Shown one piece after another: positions 45,013-58,396 of a stretch of DNA of 64,000 bases. The notes under the pieces were generated by a model that ran no database searches, was not told the origin of the DNA, and worked only from the letters and a program-made list of their open reading frames with translations. Within the stretch, counting starts at the first letter, position 1, and every line of letters begins with the position of its first letter. The stretch comes from Basidiobolus meristosporus CBS 931.73. Lineage: Eukaryota; Basidiobolomycota; Basidiobolomycetes; Basidiobolales; Basidiobolaceae. A program made the translations under genes and the position numbers. The DNA is taken from NCBI GenBank assembly GCA_002104905.1, contig MCFE01000417.1, positions 1-64,000 on the forward strand. Reading direction: 5' to 3'.

Positions 45013-45600
45013 AGTATGTCAATTAAGGCAGGTGTGTGCGTTTGTAGAGGTTAGTAAGCAGGAGGCCATAGTTTTTTTTATTTGAATTATATGTGGAATA
45101 TCCAATGTAGTAGTGGTTAGGCAAATAAAGAGCAGTAACTCTACAATGGAATATATGAATTGTGCAAGGGGAGGTAGAAAAAGGAAATGTCATTTGGTAA
45201 ATAGGTATGGTAGTATTATACAGAACTAGCTGTAGGCTGCCATACTGATTTGATAATGCTGTCAGAGGCTTGCAATGAGGCCATCAAAACACTGTCAAGT
45301 CCTTTGCAATAAAAGGCAACTGGATGTGCTGGCTGGTCAGATCCACTCAAGTAGCTGTAGAGCACATTAATACCACAACAATGTCATGCAACCCTTGGCA
45401 AAACACCCCCTAAGCACTGTTGTGATTTTTTCTTTATTTGGAGGTAAAATCAGCCAAACACTGTTGTGATCCCATCAGAAGATTGTGTAGAAGGTAATTA
45501 ATTCCAAGCTGCCAGTGTTGCCATGTTCTCCTGACAGAATCCTGATGGCCAATTTGGATTGGATCCACCTGCGGAACCAAATTATTTTTCATAGGGGAGG
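45013..45600 (+). repeat. Family B repeat copy
   Basis: This aligns with 47,090-47,690 and the reverse of 8,990-9,575. It ends with ATTTTTCATAGGGGAGG, the terminal motif shared with family A ends. No supported ORF. Confidence 0.65.
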
Positions 45601-45639
45601 CTGTAAGTAGCCAGTCATGCCCTCATCTAAAGGCATCCA

Positions 45640-47060
45640 CACCAGGGACCATCAGGAACTCAAGGCCTAGCAGAATGCACTTGGCCTATTTCACAATCAC
45701 CAACCTGAATTCAAGCATGCATATGGATTTTGGCCATCATTGGCATGCTAAAAAAATCTATAAACAATAGTAGATACTGTCTAAGGTAGAAGAATAATGG
45801 TGTCATGGCTAAAAGCCAGCAGCTTGCTAAAGTGTCCATCACAACAAGGCTGAAAGCCCTTAGCAGGCCACAAAGAAACTTTGGATAGCTGGAGGAGTGC
45901 TATTAAGGGACAAGTAGGCAGAAACAGATGCACCTGTGCATCATTTATGAAGGAAAAGAATATTCCAATACAAGGGCTTTCAGCTCAAGTAACAGTGAAG
46001 GGCCTAATAGTAATAAAGGTTAAGGTAGGGAAAGGGAAAGGAAAAGAGTCTACCAAAGCTGTAGACAGAGATGTGTGAGAAAAAAACTGCAGTTGCCATC
46101 AATCAATGCCATCAACCTTCAGCAGTATAATACTCATAATAGTCAAGAGGAGCAACTAGCAAGACAACAGCTATTTTCACAAGAGTTGGAAGCACTGCCT
46201 ATTGAGCTGCATGCCAGTGGGGTAGATGAGGTTGCAGAGAAGGCTATTTTATCTTCTACAACCTCCATGTCCTCCACTGCAGACAGAGTGAAGCTCCCAT
46301 TGACAGGCAGAGCAACAACATCAAGTAGCCAGAGGACTATCAAAACGCCTACAGGGAAGTTTTGGAACATGAACAGGCACACCTAAAGGTTGCAACACTA
46401 CTTCAAGAGCAGTGCTTGAGAAAATACAAAAGATTATTGCAAGGATTTGTTGCAAATACTAGTGGATGAGGTGCTACACCTTACAGTGTTATTGGATAAT
46501 TACCACATATGGTAGCCAGTAAGAAATAATAGGTCTTGAGCTGTAGGGCTTCTGCCCAAGTCATGGGCATAGTGTTTTATGGCAGAGAAATATATACTGA
46601 ATGGTGGATTTCAATGAAGTTGCTTGTTGATTGTGAGGCTGGGCTTGATGTTAGTGTGAGGTATAGGAATTTGCATAGGTTGATACAATCAACACTTGAC
46701 TTATAACCACAGAATGAATGGAATTAAATCAATTTGTGTGCATGAAAAGTAAGAGCATTGACTGAGTCAGGAAGTAAGTGTGAAAATATGGCTGTAGCCA
46801 ATCAATGTACACATATGTAGGCAATAATTGAGTGTCTGGGATCAAAAAGTAAGAGATTTGATGGAGACCCAATCAAAACCAACTTGGGGATTGGTATGAT
46901 GAGAAATTTGACTGGTTTTTTGTGATATCTGAGATCAATTATTCCCAATGATTTTGCACAATGTTGTAGTGCATCAATAGCCCTTAGTCATGGGATTTAA
47001 ATTTTGTGATGGCCTTTTGACTTTATTGTCTAAATTATTCTATATAGAGTATGTGTTACC
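45640..47060 (+). repeat. Family A repeat copy A4
   Basis: This is a degraded copy starting inside the family ORF (CATCAGGAACTCAAGGCC matches 988-1005). It has open stretches at 45,881-46,078 and 46,075-46,386 (QQLFSQELEALPIELH, matching 6,385-6,430) and the C-terminal region to about 46,710. It ends at a worn form of the TTCATAGGG motif near 47,045. Confidence 0.65.
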
Positions 47061-47089
47061 AGGAATACAAGGCATATGGCATCTTTGTA

Positions 47090-47690
47090 AGTAGCCCACT
47101 GAAGAGCCATAAAGCTGAGGCAATAACAGTGTGTTAGTTTCCATAGGTATGTATATTTGTAGGTTGGTATGTAGGAGGCCAGAGCTTATATTTTGACTCA
47201 AACTAAATGTATAAGCAAATAAAAAGGCATGATTCTACTGTGGGATAAATATATGGCACAAGGGGAGGTAGAAAAAAGGGTACCATTTGGTAAATTGGTA
47301 TGGTAGTATTATACAGACTAGCTGTAGGCTGCCATACTATTGTAATAATGCCAACAGAGGTGTGAATAAAGGCCACCAAAGCATTGTCAACTTCTTGTCA
47401 TATAAGGCAACTACAGGTTTGGCTGTCTAGGTCCACTCAGACAAGCAAAACTACATTATGACTACCTCATTATTGTGCAAACCTTGCACAAAAACTCTAT
47501 AAACATCATCAAGTTTATTACCACATATGGCAGTTAAGACAGTAAAATACTGTCACAATCCCATGTAAACATTATGAAGGGGTTAAGAATACCAAGCTGC
47601 TTGCATTATGATGGCCTTATTGTGGAATCCTGATGGCTGGTCTGGATTTGATCCATGTGCAAGACCAAATTATTCTTCATAGGGAGCTGG
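47090..47690 (+). repeat. Family B repeat copy
   Basis: This is similar to 45,013-45,600 throughout and ends AATTATTCTTCATAGGGAG. Confidence 0.65.
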
Positions 47691-48744
47691 CACAGTGACA
47701 TTGTACAGGAGAAGTGGTTGGCAGCTGTAAAGCCATTGTAGTTGGGGAAAAGCCTATCAAATGGCTGTCAGCATGCCACCAGGTTTCCAACCATAACAGA
47801 CAATCTGGTTGTATTAGTTGGCTGAATGCTTCTAGAATAACATTGGGATCACATCAAATGCCAACCCAGAAGGGTTGGAACTCCAATGTTATATAGCTGT
47901 AGCAGTGTTGTAATAGAATGTTGATGGCTAATCTAGATAAGATACATCTTTAAGACCAAGTCATTCTTCCTACAATGATCAAAATTAAGAGATTGATGTT
48001 GAACAAATATCAAGCTACTTGCATAACTGGTCGAAGCCACACCACCTGGTTGGCCAGATAGGTTATTGCTCAATGATCAGTTACAGAAATCAGCTTCCAG
48101 ACTGATCAACTGCAAAGACATGAATGCACAATATTACCAGTGAATGTGGATTGGTTGCTTATAAAGCCCCTTCCGTGTATCCTTTGCATCAATTACAATT
48201 GTTGGAAGCCAATACTGACAGAACGGGAGCATACTGTGAAAGGAGAGGGCTTTGCAAAACGGAGGAGTCCCGTGATGGCTGGATTTAGTTAAGATTCATG
48301 TGTACCGAGAGTAAGTATGCGATGACAAGATTTCGGCCTTCAAACAATGATCTTCATTCCCCTTGCATATGTGCCGACTTGTTAACTTCGCTCTGGCTGT
48401 CATAGATCAGTAAAATCTAAAGCCAGGTAGTCCCTCCGCGTGGAATCGGCGCAGGCGACCCCCTCTCCCCAAATACAGCCGGATCGACCAACAAAGATCC
48501 ATCCTACCAAAAATCCATTGCCGGCCACCCAGGGCCGCAGTATTTACATCATGTGGTGAGGATCAATCAAATCGCAGAGCGAAAACAATGGAATAACAGT
48601 CATCCTGGAAATATGTACACAAAGAAATTAGCCGACCCACAGATCAACCTACCTCCAGGGGGATTTCCCAACCGTATATTCCTCCCACCTGCTTTCATAT
48701 CCTTTCACCGTTGATTTCCGCACAACAGTGTTTCTACCGCCCAG
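47691..48744. other. Transition from repeat block to gene block
   Basis: 47,691-48,190 is AT-rich and CpG-poor with no recognised content. From about 48,200 CpG dinucleotides become frequent, and the sequence reads as the upstream region of the DNA ligase gene. No clear TATA box was recognised. Small ORFs (for example 48,649-48,831 minus) look accidental. Confidence 0.5.
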
Positions 48745-51700
48745 ATGAAGGCACAACAAACCATAGGGTATGTGTAGGATACCCCGAGCGGAGCCTCTTT
48801 GGCTCTGCGCGCGCGGCGTTCTCCACTCCACTTGACTCGAACCCGACCCACTGACCTCCCCTTTCCCTCTAGATCTTTTTTCAATAAATTACCTTCCGGT
48901 AGCAGTGCTCACTCCACTCACTCCACCGAAAAAACCAAAAAGCAGACCAAGCTGAATTTTGGCGCCAAGACCACGTCCACGTCCGCGTCCAAAACAAAGC
49001 CCAAGGCCACCCAAGAGCCCAAGCCTGAGACCTCGTCCCCTACCCAAGTGGAACCGGCGGAAAAGATCTCCCCCAAGCCCGATCCAGAACTCGCCCCTGA
49101 GCCTTCCACGGAGCAGACCCCGGACTCTCCGCCTGCACCTTCCACAAAACGCAGAAGATTGAGGCGTAGAAACTCGGGAAGTACCGAGGAACCACCGGTA
49201 AAAACGAGCGGTGGGGAACAAGTGCAACCCAAACGAAAGATCAAAAAGATCGCTTTGGAAAGCGACGAGGAGAGCTCCGTGGTCGAGACGAAAGAAACCG
49301 CAAGTGAGGCTGGGGAACCCGAGGAGTCCGACAAGAACTCCGTAGACGAGGAGAAGAAGGAGATCGCGAAAGAGGAGGCCAAGGAAAAGGCCGCCAAGGT
49401 GGTGGAGAAAAAGGCGGCGAAAAAGTAAGTGAGCCCGAAGCCGAACCCGGCAGCGGCAGCTGGTGGGGATTCTATTAACCTTGGGATGACTTTTAGTGCG
49501 GCCAAATCGGCTGACCGCGTTCGTAGCGACATCGGGGAGGCCACCTGGAAGAAAGGAGAAGAGTACGTAGCTCATGTTAGTCCTGGACGTACCTGGGGTT
49601 GTTTGCTGACCCTGGCTGGTTTCTAGCGTTCCTTACTCCGCGCTTTGCAAGGCTTTCGAAGCGATCGAAGCCACAACCAAAAGGTAAGAAACCGCTTGGA
49701 TGGTACTGATTCGGCCGGACCGTTACTAAACTGACGCGTAGACTGATCATTCTGGATTACTTGACGAGTTTCCTACGAAATGTAATCGACACTACTCCCG
49801 AGAACCTGCTTGAGGTCGTTTACCTGTGCATTAACCGGGTACGTGACCACCAACCCGCCATGTGATTTGCCAGCGAGCAGCCCGTCTAACTCTACCCTAG
49901 CTGTGTCCGCAATACGACGGCCTTGAGCTGGGCATCGGAGAAACCATTCTGATGAAGGCAGTCGCCAGTGCTACGGGGAGAGCCCTCAGCAAAGTGAAGG
50001 CAGACGTCGAACAGCATGGGGACTTAGGCCTTGTTGCCCAAGTAAGTATCTTCCGGGTGATTCCTGCGCAGCCTCGGCTAACCGACTTGTTCACAAAGGC
50101 CAGTAGAAGCAACCAGCCCACCATGTTCGCCCCAAAGCCGCTGACCGTGACGAAGGTGTTCAAAACTCTGAAAGAGATCGCCTCCACGACGGGTGGATCG
50201 GTAAGGAAACGCACGAATGGTGGAGAAGCCCAACCTGTACTGAACGAAATTCGATCGATTAGAGCATGCAGCGTAAAATCGATAAAATCAGCTTCTTGCT
50301 GGTGTCCTGCAAGGGGAGTGAGGCGAAGTATTTGACAAGGTAAGCACGCCGGCTCGACAGCCATCCCATCGTCCGCATACCTAACATGATCGTGTACCAC
50401 CAGGTCGTTGGAAGGCAAACTACGCATCGGTCTAGCGGAGCAAACCGTCTTGGTTGCGTTGGCCCACTCCATAGTCCTGAGCAAGGAAGGGCCTTCGTTG
50501 AGCAAGGAGCAGCTGGAAACCAAGCTGACGGAAGCCACTGGAATCATCAAGAGTGTATACAGGTACGAGGGTTCGACGACACGTGGCGGCCTTTACTGAC
50601 GGACCCGTTGGACATCTAGCGAACTACCATCGTACGACCTGATCATCCCGAAGCTACTTGAGCACGGAGTGGAGCAACTGCACGAGCACTGCAAACTCAC
50701 TGCCGGCATCCCGGTGAAGCCAATGCTGGCCCATCCAACCAAATCTCTGACCGAGGTTCTCAATCGATTCGAGGGCCACGTGTTCACGTGCGAGTTCAAA
50801 TACGACGGCGAGCGAGCACAGATCCATCAGATGGGTGATGGGGAGATCATGGTGTTCAGTCGAAACTCGGAAAACATGTCGGCGAAATACCCGGACATTC
50901 TGGACAAGCTGAGCAAGGCCGCCAAACCGGACACCAAGAGCTTCATCCTTGACTGCGAGGCGGTGGCGTGGGATCGCGAGAAAAAGACGATCCTGCCGTT
51001 CCAAGTGCTGAGCACGAGGAAAAGGAAAGACGTCAAGGAGGAGGATATCAAGGTCCAGGTGTGCGTCTTCGCGTTCGACCTGCTGTTTCTCAACGGAAGG
51101 GTATGTCTTGTCTGATGGACCTGAATCGGTTGCCACCTCTAACCCCACTCCCCAGTCTTTGCTGCAGGAGCCGCTGGTCGAACGCCGAAAGCTTTTGCAC
51201 GACTCATTCACCATCGTGGAAGGAGACTTCACCTTTGCCAAGGCCATGACCACCAACAGTGTCGAGGAGATCCAGACGTTCTTGGATGAGAGTGTAGCAG
51301 GTAGGTTGGCCGCCATCTTTGCCACGCATGGGGCCGCCGCTCACGTCTTCTTGTAGGCTTCTGCGAGGGCCTGATGGTCAAGACACTGGAAGGCACCGAA
51401 GCATCGTATGAGCCCTCGAAGCGCTCACGCAACTGGCTGAAGGTCAAGAAGGACTACATCTCCGGAATAGGGGACTCGTTGGACTTGGTTGTGATCGGCG
51501 CTTACCAAGGCCGTGGAAAACGTACCGGGGTGTATGGTGGCTATTTACTCGCCTGCTACGACCCAGACCGCGAAGAATACCAGAGTATATGCAAGGTAGG
51601 GCGCGCGACCATTCGCAACCCCGGCCAACACCTACTAACGCAACTTGCAACAAGATCGGCACCGGATTCTCGGAAGCCAACCTGGAGACCCATCACAAGT

Positions 51701-52185
51701 TCCTTCAGGAGCACATCATCCCCGGGCCCAAGAAATATTACTCCTATGGCGAGGGCACCAAGCCCGACGTCTGGTTCGCCCCGGTTCAGGTATGTGGAGA
51801 GTCGGTGGGCGTTGAATGAGAGTTCATACTAAGCCCACGTAAGGTATGGGAGGTCAAGGCAGCCGATCTAAGTGTGTCGCCGGTATACAAGGCCGCGGTC
51901 GGAATAGTAAGTCCATCTTAGCACGCACCGTCCTAGCTAGTATCGTAACCAGTTACTGTCCCAGGTGGATAACTCGAAGGGCATATCACTGCGTTTCCCC
52001 AGATTCATCCGCGTTCGAGAGGACAAGAGCCCAGAAGAAGCTACGGCCAGTGACCAGGTAACCCGCATTGCATTCCATCGTGGCCCGACCGCGACTGACC
52101 CTTCGTCCACCAGGTAGCAGAAATGTACAATAGTCAGAAGATTAATGCGGGCGAGGCCGGGAACGGGGATGATTTTGAATATTAG
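48745..52185 (+). CDS. LIG1: DNA ligase I (ATP-dependent), 16 exons, 833 aa
   Basis: It seals nicks in DNA, mainly between Okazaki fragments, and in excision repair, using ATP. Exons: 48745-48767, 48873-49424, 49497-49562, 49627-49683, 49742-49838, 49901-50041, 50099-50200, 50263-50339, 50404-50562, 50620-51100, 51156-51300, 51357-51595, 51655-51789, 51844-51906, 51965-52057, 52114-52185. The sum is 2,502 nt in one frame. The start was chosen because the 23-nt first exon joined to exon 2 makes a PCNA-binding PIP box, QQTIGSFF, at residues 4-11, as in other DNA ligases I. A Lys/Glu/Pro-rich disordered linker follows (to about 190). Then come the DNA-binding domain, the adenylation domain with catalytic Lys in [11 protein letters not shown], motif [14 protein letters not shown], motif [10 protein letters not shown] and motif V LKVKKDY, and the OB fold. 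It ends [16 protein letters not shown] lies at 52274-52279. All key residues are present. Confidence 0.97.
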
Positions 52186-53066
52186 ATTGGGCCGATGTGG
52201 CTTGGGTGTACATACGGCTTTTTGTTTCCAGCGTTGCTTGGCAACCTACCCACCAGATGTCTGTAAAAGAGTGAATAAATCTAAGCATCAACATCATCCA
52301 CGATTAACCCCACCGAGGTGCGATGAGCTGGGCGAGCGGGACCATGGGCACGATCATGGCGTGGACCCCCCTGCACGGCAGCGGGCCGTGGGCCAGGGTG
52401 GGACAGCATTCACTCGGACGAAACTCCATAGACCAACCCTTGATCATGCTACCTTGGTGTAAGCGTGCTGGTCCCTCGTTACACAACCTCCATGTTATTA
52501 AGAATTGGGTTGACAGAGGTAATGAGGTAAATGGGTGTGCCATTTGTACGATGACACTGTTGAGCGGTGGTCTTGTACCAAGGCACTCAGCGAGTGGGAT
52601 GGGCTTGGACTTCATCGCCTTCTCAACATCACTGGCTCGATCATGGCTCTGCTGCATCAGCTGACCGGCTCAGGGGAATGGAGCAAATGAGCTTGTGCGA
52701 TCTCAGCGGAGCCACTCCAATCCGGCAATGTGACAGTGAGCCACCTTGCACCACACATTCGCACGATTTGATTGAGCGAAACTATCCCAGACATCCGGCG
52801 ACTCCAAGATCAAGGCGACGAGGTTTGCCAATTCGACATGAATCATTAATATCGAGTGCATTGAGAGCCGTAAGAAATCTCCCTTGATCTACTGGATTTA
52901 GCAATAGCCAACTGCACCCGTTCTATTAGTGATTACTGTCTATTGGCGAATCTCCACCAAGTGAGACCTGGATAAAACTCGTCATGGTGCGGCAGGACTG
53001 AACAAAGCTTGGATTCCACTCCAGAGGAGCATCCAGTCGAAAAGCGCTTCGGTACAAGATATCCTC
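52186..53066. other. Intergenic region between LIG1 and the MAP kinase
   Basis: It holds the ligase 3' end (AATAAA at 52274) and the kinase promoter. Overlapping ORFs of about 105 codons on both strands (52,304-52,664) show no motif and no intron signals of a gene; I treat them as chance. No tRNA was recognised. Confidence 0.5.
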
Positions 53067-54921
<1,855 letters not shown>

Positions 54922-55582
54922 CCGGTAGCGCACACGCCGCCAATATTCACATAGACTGGTGCTGTGTATGCCCTAGATCCGTGACAGATTGACACCAGCC
55001 CCTCGCTCACTTCCCCTCCCCCTCCCCCTCCCCCTCCCACTCCCACTCCTCCGATACCCATTTCTCGCCCCATTGGAGCCCTTATATAGTATAGGATCTT
55101 TTGATAAGTGCTTTAATAAATATATAAGACCATATTCACCCTGCCGTTTGGTACGACTTCGAACTTGAGATCCATCTAGATCCGTCTCTCCCCCTGAAAT
55201 CCCCCAACCAAACATCCCTCATCACGGCCGCTCCCCTCCCAGCCCAGCGGTTCAGTTGTCTGGCGACAAGGCACGTTTAAATCAGGTCCTCTTTATCGTA
55301 ACTTCATTTGGCTCGACTGGGGAAGCATGTGGGTTGGGTGTTGGGAAATGGTGAACTATCTCTTCCCCGTCGAGCAATACAAGATGTCTCGGAAGAAACT
55401 TGGGATTTTTGGCCTTCTAAAAGCGTACACGCGTTCATTTAAAAAGGGTGGAAGTGGTGGTAGGGCTAGGGTGGAGAGTGGAGGGGAGAGGAGAGAGGAG
55501 AGGTGGAAGAGTGGGGGGGCTGAGAGCAAAGGTAACAGACGGCAAGGGGTTGGAAAAAACTGGTCAAAAATTCTTCTTCGCG
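54922..55582. other. Convergent intergenic region with C-rich and G-rich tracts
   Basis: This holds the 3' ends of two convergent genes. AATAAA at 55115-55120 serves the MAP kinase. A CCCCTC-type tandem tract lies at about 55,012-55,045, and a purine-only-rich stretch of repeated GGTGG, GGAGAG and GAGGAG at about 55,440-55,530. No gene is supported. Confidence 0.6.
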
Positions 55583-57883
55583 TTAAGCCTTGTTATCCTG
55601 GATCTTTTTGTACAATTGGGCAGCTTGCTCGGGTGTTTTGACACGCACCAGATACTTCTGGGGTTTGTTGCCTTCGCCAACCGCGATGATCGAGACGTCC
55701 TTCTTGTTTTGAACGTAGTCGATCTTCATCTCCGGGAACACGGCTACGTTCAGGGTCACCTTACCGGAACCCTCGGTACGCACGAGGAATCTCTTCTTGT
55801 GGTTGGTGGTGTTCTCGTTCATCTTGAAGATTCCAATGCCCAAGTCGGCATAGCTCTTCTTCTCCTTGTTCCAGCAGTAAAGCTTGCAACGGATCTCGTG
55901 GATGGTGGTCTCGTCCTCCTCACCTGCACCTGTCTTGACGAGATCTGGGTTACTGGGCTCCTCGGCCTCCTCGGCCTCCTCTCCGTCATCCTGCTTCTCT
56001 TCACTCTGAGTGGTGGCCTCGGTGGTTGGCTTTGGTGAGGTGGAGGTACCAAAAGTGAAGCCAGCTCCGAATGGAGTGGTTGAGGAGGTGTTTAGAGGGC
56101 TAGAGGCAGATGGGGTTGTGGAGGTGGCTAAGGCACTACCAAATGAGATGGAGGTCTTCTTACGTTCGGTCGAAGTGGGAGTGGTCGCCGTTTCGGTGGA
56201 TTTCTTGGGGCTCTCTGACGCTTGGGTAGCTCCGAAAGTAAACCCGGTGGAGGGCTTTTCGGGAGTCGTGGTTGTTGAAGCGCCGAAAGAGAACTTGGGG
56301 GTCGAGGAGCTGTCGACGGAGCTACCACCGAAGCTGAATGATGGCTTCGATGGCTCGTCGGATTTCGTGTTAGGGGTCATGCCACCGAAGGTGAAAGCGG
56401 GCGTGGACTTCTCTTCAGTTTTGGAGTCACTGGAGGTGGATCCAAATCCGAAGGTTGGCTTCTGCTTTTCCTCAGGCTTGGAGCTCGAGGGAGCGCCGAA
56501 GGTGAATGATGGCTTGGCAGGCTCGTCAGACTTCTTTTCGGTAGATGGGGCACCGAATGTGAAGCTTGGTTTCACCGACTCAGCTGACTCGCTGTCTTTG
56601 GCAGGCGCTCCGAAACTGAAGGATGGCTTAGGCTGGCTGTCGGATTTGTTCTCGGCAGGGGGAGCGCCAAAAGTAAACAAAGGCTTCGCGGCTTCCTCTT
56701 TCTTTTCCTCAGCAGCGTCGAGCTTCACCGATTTGTCAAGAGCGGGGACCGAGGGCTTTGGTGCATCTTTAGCTGACTCTTTGAATTTCTTTTGGATGCT
56801 AGCATGATGAGTTTTGTATTCCTCGAAAGCAGCAGAGAAGTCAACGAATGGATTGATCTCTATTTGCTTCTTAACATGGTTCATGAACGACACGTTAAGT
56901 CCTCGAACGTGCTTGAACAAGTCTTTCTTGTCTTCCGATTTGGATTCCTGCGATTCGACATTGAGCTTGGTGGATTGGGGAGCACCAAAAGTAAATGTAG
57001 CGGGGGCTTTGCTAGCGGTGCTTGAGGCAACATCCGTCTTGGCCTTGTTATTGTCAGAATTTCCAAGGGTCGAGGTGGAATCTGTGTCCTTCTTGCTACC
57101 AAATGTGAAAGAGGGAGATGATCCACCGAACGTAAACCCAATAGAGGCATCAGGTTTCGTTTCAGAAGTGTTGGCCGCACCGAAAGTGAAACCAGTTGAC
57201 TTAGGCGCCTCCTTGGCGCCTGAATCCTCGGCAGAGTCGCTTTTGGGTGCAGCACCAAATGTAAAGGAAGCAGAACTGGCGGTAAAGGAACTACCCTTCT
57301 TTTCGGATTCCTTATCTTCGGTGGAGGCAGAAGGGGTACCAAAAGTAAAGGCGGCAAAGGGGGAAGGCTTCGGCTTCTCTTCGGTCACCTCAGGGGCAGG
57401 AACCGATCCTGGAGTTCCCCCAAATGAAAATCCGCTGAAAGGGGAAGGAGCAGAGGGCGTGGAAGCAGCCGAGCCAGCCTGTCGGTGAAGTAAAGCAAGT
57501 GAGTCGCTTGGAGCGAAGGGAAACCGGGAATGGTGGGGGCGAGCGAAACTCCATTTTGGAATGGTTCGTTCATGGATATAACGCGAAAACAAACCTTAGA
57601 TCTTCTGGACACTGGCTTCTTTATCCTGGGGAAAAGCAAGACACAGGTTAGCCACACTGTTTCGCGTGAAAATAGAAGTAAATCGTCGCATACTTTCGTG
57701 CGGCAAGCTTGTCGGCGGAAGCTTGGCGGAAGCCAGACATCTGATCAACATCCTTAGCAATAACGCAACGTTAGGAATCCAGGCAAGCAAAGCTGAACAA
57801 AACAGAGGGCGGGTAGATCTTACCTCTTCCTCCTCGTGTTGATTGAGTTGCGTGAGTTGTTTATCAGCTCCTCTCTTTGACAT
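55583..57883 (-). CDS. FG nucleoporin of the Nup50/Nup2 family with C-terminal Ran-binding domain, 681 aa
   Basis: This is a nuclear-pore basket protein that helps importin-alpha release cargo and recycle with Ran-GTP. Exons on the minus strand: 57824-57883, 57694-57752, 57595-57625, 55583-57478 (2,046 nt, one frame). The N-terminus, MSKRGADKQLTQ then QMSGFRQASADKLAARK and a basic stretch, matches the Nup50 importin-alpha-binding motif. The middle (about 55-520) has over a dozen FG-type repeats such as FTFGA, FSFGG and FGFGS, spaced by Ser/Lys/Glu/Pro-rich sequence, with one charged non-FG island (KHVRGLNVSFMNHVKKQIEINP). Residues about 560-681 are a Ran-binding domain (CKLYCWNKEKKSYADLGIG, KRFLVRTEGSGKVTLN). 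It diverges from the Clr2-N gene with a 513-bp shared promoter. An internal ATG upstream of exon 4 is in an intron. Confidence 0.95.
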
Positions 57884-58396
57884 TATGAGATATAAAGTAT
57901 GCAAGGACAGAGAGATATATATGAAGTCGCCTTTTCTATAACAACAACATTTCCAACATTTAATTTTTGAATGATCATAGTTCCAAGCGCTGAACAACAG
58001 ACGGTGATTGGCTGTCGGGGGAAGGATTCCATCTTCATCGAATAAAAAAAATAGACTCAAAATTTTGATCAACCATCAGTGAGGTTCGAAACTTCTTGAT
58101 CCTTAGCGCAAACGTAATCCAAATGAAGCATCGATTCAGCAAACCCAGCATCATTTAATCAGATGCCTTTCCAGTTTGCTAAGATACGCAAGCTTATGGC
58201 CAGAGTCTAATAGCAGAGCCAGAACAATCATAGTGATCTGTGCTAGATTTGAGCTCATGGGTTGGTAACCTTTTAATGAATCTGTATATATGTACTGATC
58301 TCTATGTCGGCTGATTTCCTCATATAAATGCCTGATACGACTGCCAAATGCTAGCATACATTTTCCAACCATTTGTCGCACAGCGTTACTTTGATT
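57884..58396. promoter_or_regulatory. Shared bidirectional promoter region
   Basis: This is 513 bp between the starts of the nucleoporin (minus) and the Clr2-N gene (plus). CATATAAATG at 58,321-58,330 (TATAAA 58,323-58,328) lies about 70 bp before the plus-strand ATG and could be its TATA box. No other element was recognised. Confidence 0.4.

Noticed and set aside
1-48190. CRISPR arrays, bacterial operons or phage genes
   Set aside because: No regularly spaced short repeats; spliceosomal introns and LTR elements show eukaryotic nuclear DNA. Repeats here are dispersed transposon copies.
48889-49575. Long minus-strand ORFs (208-228 codons) opposite ligase exon 2
   Set aside because: They mirror the Lys/Glu/Pro-rich low-complexity linker of the ligase; the plus frame continues a conserved protein, so these are composition shadows.
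49897-51325. Minus-strand ORFs of 217 and 223 codons across the ligase gene
   Set aside because: They cross several well-supported ligase introns and exons and carry no motif.
52304-52664. Opposed ORFs of about 115 codons between ligase and MAP kinase
   Set aside because: Each is the shadow of the other, with no domain, no splice pattern and no supporting codon pattern.
56010-57488. Plus-strand ORFs of 224-265 codons opposite the nucleoporin
   Set aside because: They are antisense of the FG-repeat exon, repetitive only because the real gene is; no independent motif.
58075-58100. GGTTCGAAAC, a possible tRNA T-arm box
   Set aside because: No matching acceptor stem, D-arm or anticodon arm could be built around it.
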